From NCBI GenBank assembly GCA_002428085.1, contig DJAA01000007.1, positions 9,244-28,483 of the forward strand: DNA of 19,240 bases, read 5' to 3'. Position 1 is the stretch's first letter. Each line of letters begins with the position of its first letter. Shown here piece by piece: positions 14,060 through 19,240 of this stretch. A program made the translations under genes and the position numbers. The notes beneath the pieces were generated by a model. The model saw nothing but the letters and a program-made list of their open reading frames with translations. It had not been told where the DNA came from and ran no database searches. This DNA comes from Sulfurimonas sp. UBA6014. Its GTDB lineage: Bacteria; Campylobacterota; Campylobacteria; Campylobacterales; Sulfurimonadaceae.

Positions 14060-15913
14060 TTAACGTAAAATAAGCGTTTCAAACTCCTCTTTACTGATAG
14101 GCTTTGAGAAATAAAACCCTTGCAAAATATCGCACTTCTCTTCTATCAAAAACTTCTGTTGAGCAAGTTCTTCTACCCCTTCTGCAACAATAGTGAGATT
14201 GAGATTTTTAGCAATATTAAGAATCGTTTTGACCATCGTTTTAGACTTTTCTGTGTGACCGAGCTCTGTAATAAATGATTTGTCAATTTTTAACTCATCA
14301 ATAGGGAGTCGAGCGAGATAACTCAAAGAAGAGTACCCTGTTCCAAAGTCATCCATGGAGAAGCGGATACCTAACTCTTTGAGGGTAGTCATATTTTTTA
14401 TGAGTCTGTTAATATCTTGCGCGACACTTGTTTCTGTCATCTCAAAGATAATTTTAGATGCTAAATCATTTGTCAAATAGAGTTCACAAAGTTTTTTAGT
14501 GTCATCAATAAATGTATCATGAAAAAGTTGTCTCATGCTGATATTGATAGACATTGAAGGCACTTTGATATCTCTATCGCTCCAATCTCGGAGTGTTTTA
14601 AAGGACTCTTGTAAGATATAGTGTCCAAGTTCTATGATAAAACCGCTTTGTTCTGAGATAGGAATAAAGATATCTGGACCTATAAATCCTAGTTTGTCGT
14701 TATTCCACCGAACAAGCACTTCACAGCCGATAATCTCATTTTTACTATTTATCTGAGGCTGATATTTTAAGCTTATCTCATTTTTATCTATGGAAAAATG
14801 GAGTAATCTCTCTATTTCAAGGTTGGCTTCTACTTTTTTAGATAGCTCTTGATTAAAAAGCATAATCCCGTCACGTCCTTGATTTTTAGCTTCATACATG
14901 GCAATATCTGCCTCTTTTAAAAATGTGTTTGCTGACATTTGGGGATTTGTAATAACGCTGATGCCGATACTTGCACTTATATAAAGATGGTGTTCTTGTA
15001 TTTGATAGGTTGCTTTAATAGCATCCATGAGTTCTTGCGCAAATTTTTGTCCGACATCTATACATTTTTGTTCACTTTTATAGGTATCACTCAGAATACA
15101 AAACTCATCACCTCCAAGTCTTGCTAAGTAATAATTGGAGTCACTGACAAGCCGATTCATTCTGTATGAGACTTCGCGCAACAGTGAATCACCTATCTCA
15201 TGACCTAATGAATCATTAATAGTTTTAAAATGGTCTAAATCTATTAATAATATATAAACAAATTCCTTCTCTTTTTTAACCATTTGAATAGAGTTTTCTA
15301 ATAGTTCTATAAAATAGCGTCGATTTCCAAGCCCTGTTAAGTAATCATGATACGCTTGATATTGGCTTTGTGTGAGATAGTTAAAAGTATTGTTTGATGC
15401 ATGAAGAAGCACACCGCTGAGAACGATAGAAAAAAAAGCGAGCAGGTAAGAATAAAACTCATGGACTAAAATAAAATATATAGTCAAAGGGAGCATAAGA
15501 CTAATAACGGTAAAAAAAACCAATTTTTTTTGTGAGGCTAAGATCGTGGCTGCAACAACAGTACTTCCTAGCTGTGTCGCTATGACGATATAATGAAGTT
15601 CTATTGCGTCACGTGATGTATAAATAAAAAACATAATCGTCCACATAGAAAAATAAATGTAAAGAAAGTATTGAAGTTTGTTAAGCCATGCTTCTTTTTG
15701 CTGAACACTTGAACAATTGTTGAGATACTCTTTGTGAAGTTTATACCCCCACCAAGAAATGCACACAAGGACAAAATACCATAATAGTTCGAATTTATAT
15801 GAAGAGTGCAACCAACCTATATAGATAAATCCAGGAGCAGTTCCGATTACTAGTACGATAAGTATTAGCACCTGTTTATGTAAAAAATTGTAAAAGTTAA
15901 TACTTTTGAGCAT
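14060..15913 (-). CDS. Membrane GGDEF-EAL cyclic-di-GMP enzyme
   Basis: Start taken at the ATG at 15913 (AGGA 9 nt upstream), giving 617 residues; an in-frame TTG at 15931 lacks a ribosome site. About six hydrophobic helices fill residues 14-172, with no large extracytoplasmic domain, so the signal is probably read in the membrane. The GGDEF domain (about 185-350) has the intact motif GGDEF at 267-271 and D225 in LLIDLDHFK. No RxxD inhibitory site is present at the expected position. The EAL domain (about 365-612) has EVL in place of EAL (398-400) and keeps N457, E491, DD 521-522, K542, E578 and Q598, so phosphodiesterase activity is likely. Net direction of c-di-GMP control cannot be read from sequence. 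It is divergent from msrBA. Confidence 0.93.
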   Translation of the reverse strand: MLKSINFYNFLHKQVLILIVLVIGTAPGFIYIGWLHSSYKFELLWYFVLVCISWWGYKLHKEYLNNCSSVQQKEAWLNKLQYFLYIYFSMWTIMFFIYTSRDAIELHYIVIATQLGSTVVAATILASQKKLVFFTVISLMLPLTIYFILVHEFYSYLLAFFSIVLSGVLLHASNNTFNYLTQSQYQAYHDYLTGLGNRRYFIELLENSIQMVKKEKEFVYILLIDLDHFKTINDSLGHEIGDSLLREVSYRMNRLVSDSNYYLARLGGDEFCILSDTYKSEQKCIDVGQKFAQELMDAIKATYQIQEHHLYISASIGISVITNPQMSANTFLKEADIAMYEAKNQGRDGIMLFNQELSKKVEANLEIERLLHFSIDKNEISLKYQPQINSKNEIIGCEVLVRWNNDKLGFIGPDIFIPISEQSGFIIELGHYILQESFKTLRDWSDRDIKVPSMSINISMRQLFHDTFIDDTKKLCELYLTNDLASKIIFEMTETSVAQDINRLIKNMTTLKELGIRFSMDDFGTGYSSLSYLARLPIDELKIDKSFITELGHTEKSKTMVKTILNIAKNLNLTIVAEGVEELAQQKFLIEEKCDILQGFYFSKPISKEEFETLILR

Positions 15914-15946
15914 AGTGTTGTATCCTGTCAACTAAATAGTGAAATA

Positions 15947-15952
15947 ATTATA
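15947..15952 (-). promoter_or_regulatory. -10 promoter element of the GGDEF-EAL gene
   Basis: The minus strand reads TATAAT (preceded by GT), 33 nt before the ATG at 15913. The long dyad at 15977-16011 starts about 25 bp upstream of it, over the -35 region. Confidence 0.5.
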
Positions 15953-15976
15953 ACTTATAAATATAAAAATAATTTA

Positions 15977-16011
15977 ATTAATTAGTTCTCATAAGTGCGA
16001 ACTAAATTAAT
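15977..16011. promoter_or_regulatory. Long dyad (possible operator) between GGDEF-EAL and msrBA
   Basis: ATTAATTAGTTC (15977-15988) and GAACTAAATTAAT (15999-16011) are inverted copies separated by 10 nt. They are identical except for one extra T in the second. The core TTAGTTC/GAACTAA is perfect and includes G-C pairs, so it is not only AT composition. It lies between the two divergent -10 elements, where a dimeric regulator could control both genes. No regulator gene is adjacent. Confidence 0.5.
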
Positions 16012-16029
16012 CCCAATACACTGTTACAT

Positions 16030-16035
16030 TATTAT
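16030..16035 (+). promoter_or_regulatory. Probable -10 of msrBA
   Basis: TATTAT at 16030-16035, 17 nt before the ATG at 16052, overlapped by a second AT-rich candidate TTATAC. The leader would be about 10 nt and would start close to the ribosome site AAGGA (16041-16045). Moderate match only. Confidence 0.3.
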
Positions 16036-16051
16036 ACAAAAAGGAAAATTT

Positions 16052-16987
16052 ATGAAAATAATGGCCTATATTTTTTTGTTATTAGCTATTTCTGCTTGTG
16101 GCGAAACACAGAAAAATCAAAATCCTCAGTGGAATAATTTGACCACGCAAGAAAAAAGCGTTATGGTAAACAAAGCTACAGAGCGTCCATTTAGTGGAAA
16201 ATATTATAAGTTTAACGAAGAGGGAACTTATATTTGTAAAAGATGTAATGCCCCATTATATACGTCTAGTGCAAAGTTTGACAGCGGATGTGGATGGCCA
16301 AGTTTTGATGATGAGATAAAGGGGGCTATAAAGCGAGTCCCTGATGCTGATGGAAGAAGAGTAGAAATAGTTTGTGCAAACTGCGAGGCTCATTTGGGTC
16401 ATGTTTTTGAGGGAGAAGGGTTGAGCGATAAAAATATCAGACACTGTGTAAATTCAGTATCTTTAGATTTCAAACACAAAGATTTAAAGCCGCTTATTTT
16501 ACCACAGACGAAAAAAGCCTATTTTGCTGGCGGATGTTTTTGGGGTGTTGAGTACCATTTTGAAAAGCTCAAAGGTGTCCTTTCTGTGGAGTCTGGCTAC
16601 ATGGGCGGTCATTTGAAAAACCCCTCTTACAGAGATGTCTCAGGAGGAGAGAGTGGTCATTTGGAAGTTGTCGCCATCACGTATGACCCTGCAAAAGTAA
16701 AGTATGAGACTTTAGCAAAACTCTTTTTTGAGATTCATGATGCGACACAAACCGACGGACAAGGACCAGATCGTGGTGCGCAGTATCTCTCTGGCGTATT
16801 TACTTCAGACGAAGAGGAGAAAAAAGTCATTCAAAAACTTATAGGTATTTTAAAGGCAAAAGGCTTGAATGTTGCTACAAAAATTTATGTAAAAACCCCT
16901 TTTTATAAGGCGGAAGAATACCATCAGGATTATTACAAACGTACTGGTAAACAACCTTATTGCCATGCTTACAAGAAGATATTTTAA
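16052..16987 (+). CDS. msrBA: Lipoprotein methionine sulfoxide reductase, MsrB-MsrA fusion
   Basis: A 311-residue bifunctional repair enzyme that reduces both R- and S-methionine sulfoxide. The start at 16052 is chosen because AAGGA precedes it and it opens with a signal peptide ending in lipobox ISAC (C16); an in-frame extension to 15995 lacks a ribosome site. The product should therefore be lipid-anchored in the envelope. MsrB domain (about 30-145): zinc cysteines C62, C65, C108, C111, likely resolving C80 (DSGCGWPSF) and catalytic C132 (RHCVNS). MsrA domain (about 155-311): catalytic C162 (GGCFWG) and likely resolving C304 (YCHAY). The order B then A is the reverse of the PilB-type MsrA-MsrB order. 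Reducing power must come from periplasmic thioredoxin-like or membrane donors. Confidence 0.95.
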   Translation: MKIMAYIFLLLAISACGETQKNQNPQWNNLTTQEKSVMVNKATERPFSGKYYKFNEEGTYICKRCNAPLYTSSAKFDSGCGWPSFDDEIKGAIKRVPDADGRRVEIVCANCEAHLGHVFEGEGLSDKNIRHCVNSVSLDFKHKDLKPLILPQTKKAYFAGGCFWGVEYHFEKLKGVLSVESGYMGGHLKNPSYRDVSGGESGHLEVVAITYDPAKVKYETLAKLFFEIHDATQTDGQGPDRGAQYLSGVFTSDEEEKKVIQKLIGILKAKGLNVATKIYVKTPFYKAEEYHQDYYKRTGKQPYCHAYKKIF

Positions 16988-17030
16988 GTTACAATTCGCT
17001 TAAGAAAATATAAATTTTAGGAAAAAATCA

Positions 17031-18791
17031 TTGAGCAATAAAACATTTATAAAGGGTAAAGATACAAATTTAGAAGACTCTATCGAGCAAATGTCGGCAA
17101 AACTGGAGGCTCTTGGGTTTCATATAGAAGAGGTCTCTGCACTCAATCCTGTTGCAAACGTTTACTCGGTCCATGTGCGAGATAAAGAGTGCCCGATGCT
17201 CTTTACAAATGGCAAAGGAACATGTAAAAAATCGGCACTTGCAAGTGCTTTGGGTGAGTTTTTTGAACGCTTAAGCTGCAACTATTTTTTCGCCGATTAT
17301 TATTTAGGGGAACAATTTTCAAAGGGTCCATTTGTCCATTATCCAAATGAGCGTTGGTTTGTGATGGATGACGAAATGCCTGAAGAACTTTTAGAAAAAT
17401 CGTTATGGGATTTTTATGACCCCGATGGCGATTTGCTTCCTGAACATATTTTTGAGCTCAATTCTGGCAGCGGTGAGAGAGGAGTTTGCGCGCTTGCATT
17501 TACAAGATTGAGAGATAAAAGGGAGATTTTATTTCCCATCAACCTTATAGCAAATTTGTACGTAAGCAATGGAATGTCGGCGGGAAACACGATGGCAGAG
17601 GCGAGAGTCCAAGCCCTTTGTGAAATATTTGAGCGGTATGTCAAAAATAAAATTATCTCCGAGGGTTTATCTCTGCCACAAATTCCACAGAGCCATTTAG
17701 AAAAATTTCCCCAAGCCAAAGAAGCGATAGAAAAACTTACACAACACGGCTACAATTTACGTGTTGCCGATGCTTCACTGGGAGGTAAATATCCTGTTAT
17801 AAGTGTTACGCTTATGAACCCTAACAACGGTTCTGTTTTTGCCTCATTTGGTTCGCATCCTTGTTTTGAAGTCGCACTGGAGAGAACAGTGACAGAACTT
17901 CTTCAAGGGAGAAGCCTAGAGCAATTAGATGGATTTTCTCCTCCATCGTTTGACATGGATGAGGTTTCAGATAACCATAATCTTGTAGAGCATTTTATCA
18001 ATGCAACCGGTCTTATCGGGTATGATTTTTTCAAAAAAAGAGCTGATTTTGAGTTTGTGAGTTGGAACATGGACGCAGATACGCAGAGTCAGTTTGAGCA
18101 TTTAAGCCAACTCATTCACAAAGAAGGGCGCGATATTTTCATAGCAGATTATGAACATTTAGGTGTGTATGCTTGTCGTATCATTGTCCCTGGCATGAGT
18201 GAGATTTATCCTCTTGAAGATGTAGAATGGAACAATAATAATGGGGGCGCAAGCTTGCGACAAGCGATACTCTCTCTCAAAAATCTTGATAAAAAAGGGT
18301 GCAAAAAACTCTTAAATGATTTAGAATACTCCTCTGCGCAAGATACGCAAAAAGTGTGTGAACTTATAGGGATACTTCCTGATGAAAATACTCTTTGGGA
18401 GAGTCTGAGTGTAGGTGAGCTTAAGGGGATGTTATCTCTAGCCATGGGAGATTTAAAAGGTGCAAGAGAGTGGAATGATTGGTTTTTAGAGATGCAAGAC
18501 ACAGACGAAAAAAAGACAAGAGAGGCGCGATGTTTACAAGCACTTCTCGCTATCGAAATGGATGAGGAAAAAGAGTTTTTTGAGTATGAAGAGTCTTTAC
18601 GTTTGATATTTGGCGCACAAAGTGTCGTAAGAGCCGAAGCTCTCATGAGAGGAAGCGAAGTATTTAGCGAGCTTCATTCTCCAGGGCTTAGTTTAGAAGG
18701 CTTCAAGAGGCATCAAAAGCTCTTGGATGCCTATGCTAAAGTGCATAAAGCTAAAGAAAAACAGTATGCGCAAAATGGGTTAATCTCTTAG
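17031..18791 (+). CDS. ycaO: YcaO, ribosomal protein S12 methylthiotransferase accessory factor
   Basis: A 586-residue YcaO-domain protein, the same length as E. coli YcaO as I recall. In E. coli, YcaO helps RimO methylthiolate an Asp of ribosomal protein S12. The start is a TTG with TTAGGA 8 nt upstream, giving MSNKTFIKGKD. ATP-binding residues are in place: KGKD (8-11), ALGEFFERL with E76/E79 (73-81), SAGNT (183-187) and EARVQALCEIFERY with E190, E198, E201 and R202. The N-terminal NGKGTCKKSALASALGEFFERL region is E. coli-like. The C-terminal part (about 400-586) is helical, like the TPR domain of the E. coli protein. No peptide precursor or cyclodehydratase partner gene is adjacent, so an azoline-peptide role is unlikely. 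It lies 43 nt after msrBA. Confidence 0.92.
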   Translation: MSNKTFIKGKDTNLEDSIEQMSAKLEALGFHIEEVSALNPVANVYSVHVRDKECPMLFTNGKGTCKKSALASALGEFFERLSCNYFFADYYLGEQFSKGPFVHYPNERWFVMDDEMPEELLEKSLWDFYDPDGDLLPEHIFELNSGSGERGVCALAFTRLRDKREILFPINLIANLYVSNGMSAGNTMAEARVQALCEIFERYVKNKIISEGLSLPQIPQSHLEKFPQAKEAIEKLTQHGYNLRVADASLGGKYPVISVTLMNPNNGSVFASFGSHPCFEVALERTVTELLQGRSLEQLDGFSPPSFDMDEVSDNHNLVEHFINATGLIGYDFFKKRADFEFVSWNMDADTQSQFEHLSQLIHKEGRDIFIADYEHLGVYACRIIVPGMSEIYPLEDVEWNNNNGGASLRQAILSLKNLDKKGCKKLLNDLEYSSAQDTQKVCELIGILPDENTLWESLSVGELKGMLSLAMGDLKGAREWNDWFLEMQDTDEKKTREARCLQALLAIEMDEEKEFFEYEESLRLIFGAQSVVRAEALMRGSEVFSELHSPGLSLEGFKRHQKLLDAYAKVHKAKEKQYAQNGLIS

Positions 18792-18801
18792 TTTGGTAGC
18801 T

Positions 18802-18812
18802 TGGTATATAAT
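18802..18812 (+). promoter_or_regulatory. Promoter of the basic small-protein gene
   Basis: TGGTATATAAT holds a perfect TATAAT (18807-18812) with an upstream TG, 11 nt after the ycaO stop and 28 nt before the next ATG. AGGG (18830-18833) is spaced 7 nt from that ATG. The small gene can thus be expressed apart from ycaO. Confidence 0.55.
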
Positions 18813-18840
18813 TGCAAATCAAAAAATATAGGGTTTCATC

Positions 18841-19068
18841 ATGAGTAAAGCAAACACATCAAGTGTAGACACAACTGACGGCTATAAAATAGCACATCAA
18901 GGGAAAGAGAAAAAGCTAGCAGAGTTAGCCAAGTATGTACAAAAAGGTGAAAATCCAACCGAGCAAATCGTTAATGCAAGAAAAATTGCCTTCTGCGCTT
19001 TGAACAAAGAAAAAGCAAAGAAAAGAGCCAAACTTGCAAAAGCTTCACGCAAAAAAAATAAAAAATAG
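18841..19068 (+). CDS. 75-residue highly basic small protein, unknown function
   Basis: A small soluble protein I do not recognise. The N-terminal 20 residues are polar (Ser/Thr/Asp). Residues 22-75 are rich in Lys, Arg and Ala and would be mostly helical, ending in a stretch where more than half the residues are Lys or Arg (about 57-75). One cysteine lies in IAFCALN. The tail resembles nucleic-acid or ribosome-binding tails, but this is composition only. Having its own promoter and ribosome site supports a real gene. No clear terminator follows; an A-rich/T-rich string around 19060-19078 could fold weakly. Confidence 0.75.
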   Translation: MSKANTSSVDTTDGYKIAHQGKEKKLAELAKYVQKGENPTEQIVNARKIAFCALNKEKAKKRAKLAKASRKKNKK

Positions 19069-19110
19069 TTATTTTTTACTTCATATTAGCGAGTAACTTC
19101 GGTAATTCTC

Positions 19111-19181
19111 GGAGCGTTTTAATGCGAGTTATCGCATTTGTGCCATTCTTCACAGGGATGCAAGTCTGCCATGAACGCTCC
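19111..19181. repeat. Structured non-coding stretch with nested inverted repeats
   Basis: GGAGCGTT (19111-19118) is exactly complementary to AACGCTCC (19174-19181). Inside lies the hairpin AATGCGA-GTTA-TCGCATT (19121-19138). The GC content is higher than nearby intergenic DNA. A minus-strand reading frame of about 35 codons crosses it without a ribosome site. It may be part of a REP-type repeat cluster together with the palindrome at 19193-19210, or a small structured RNA. Confidence 0.45.
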
Positions 19182-19192
19182 CGCCCTTGGAA

Positions 19193-19210
19193 GTGGGGTT
19201 TTAACCCCAC
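19193..19210. repeat. 18-nt REP-like palindrome
   Basis: GTGGGGTT-TT-AACCCCAC is a perfect 8-bp hairpin with a 2-nt loop. It agrees at 14 of 18 positions with the arm at 183-200 and has the same layout (GTG, G-rich arm, TTTA-type centre, CAC). Palindromes of this form are typical of REP sequences mobilised by REP-associated tyrosine transposases (RAYT), but no such transposase is in the window. Confidence 0.55.
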
Positions 19211-19240
19211 CTACAACTCCCCGCCATCAGAAATATTTGC

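Noticed and set aside
15995..16051. Longer start for the MsrB-MsrA protein
   Set aside because: The extension overlaps the dyad, has no ribosome site and would bury the signal peptide. The start at 16052 has AAGGA and a proper lipobox.
17031..18791. YcaO as part of a ribosomally made azoline peptide (RiPP) cluster
   Set aside because: The full-length protein with a C-terminal helical region matches the RimO-linked housekeeping YcaO. There is no precursor peptide, partner cyclodehydratase domain, or dehydrogenase beside it. The downstream 75-residue protein lacks a Cys/Ser/Thr-rich core.
19115..19225. Minus-strand frame of about 35 codons containing HPCEEWHKC
   Set aside because: It has no upstream ribosome site, crosses the palindrome and inverted repeats, and is short. 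It is more likely repeat DNA that happens to be open.

Overview
The window looks like chromosome from a free-living, sulfur-oxidising Campylobacterota bacterium of the Sulfurimonas / Sulfuricurvum / Sulfurovum kind. The evidence is low-GC, tightly packed DNA, AGGA-type ribosome sites, extended TGnTATAAT promoters without clear -35 boxes, short ExbB/ExbD proteins, and a sulfide:quinone oxidoreductase family gene. This placement is inference from gene content and style. I saw no tRNA, rRNA, CRISPR array, insertion sequence or prophage. The longest stretch without a confident gene is the last ~170 bases.

Left part (1-5100), mostly minus strand. A partial plus-strand gene ends at 170 and meets, at a perfect 18-bp inverted repeat, a minus-strand operon. 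Read in its own direction the operon is pyrC (dihydroorotase), an OmpR-type response regulator, a small histidine kinase with almost no extracytoplasmic part, exbB and exbD. Most junctions overlap or are under 10 nt. Upstream, with its own promoter, is a 483-residue biotin carboxylase (acetyl-CoA or pyruvate carboxylase subunit).

Middle (5217-11037). A Rob-like AraC regulator with a GyrI-like effector domain is divergent from the carboxylase and may be leaderless. It converges on a phosphomannomutase/phosphoglucomutase gene. A divergent plus-strand operon then encodes an exported CPWC thioredoxin-fold protein, an exported protein I do not recognise, and aminopeptidase N.

Sulfide and accessory block (11199-14047), plus strand: an SQR-family flavoprotein, a 64-residue His-rich protein with an amphipathic C-terminal helix, a membrane protein whose N-terminal half is a peptide-deformylase fold stripped of its catalytic and metal-binding residues, and a YhbQ-type GIY-YIG protein. 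This is the most novel part of the window.

Right part (14060-19240). A six-helix GGDEF-EAL protein and a lipoprotein MsrB-MsrA methionine sulfoxide reductase are divergent, with a long dyad centred between their promoters. They are followed by ycaO (TTG start) and a 75-residue very basic small protein with its own promoter. The window ends in a structured non-coding stretch carrying an 18-nt REP-like palindrome similar in design to the one at 183-227.
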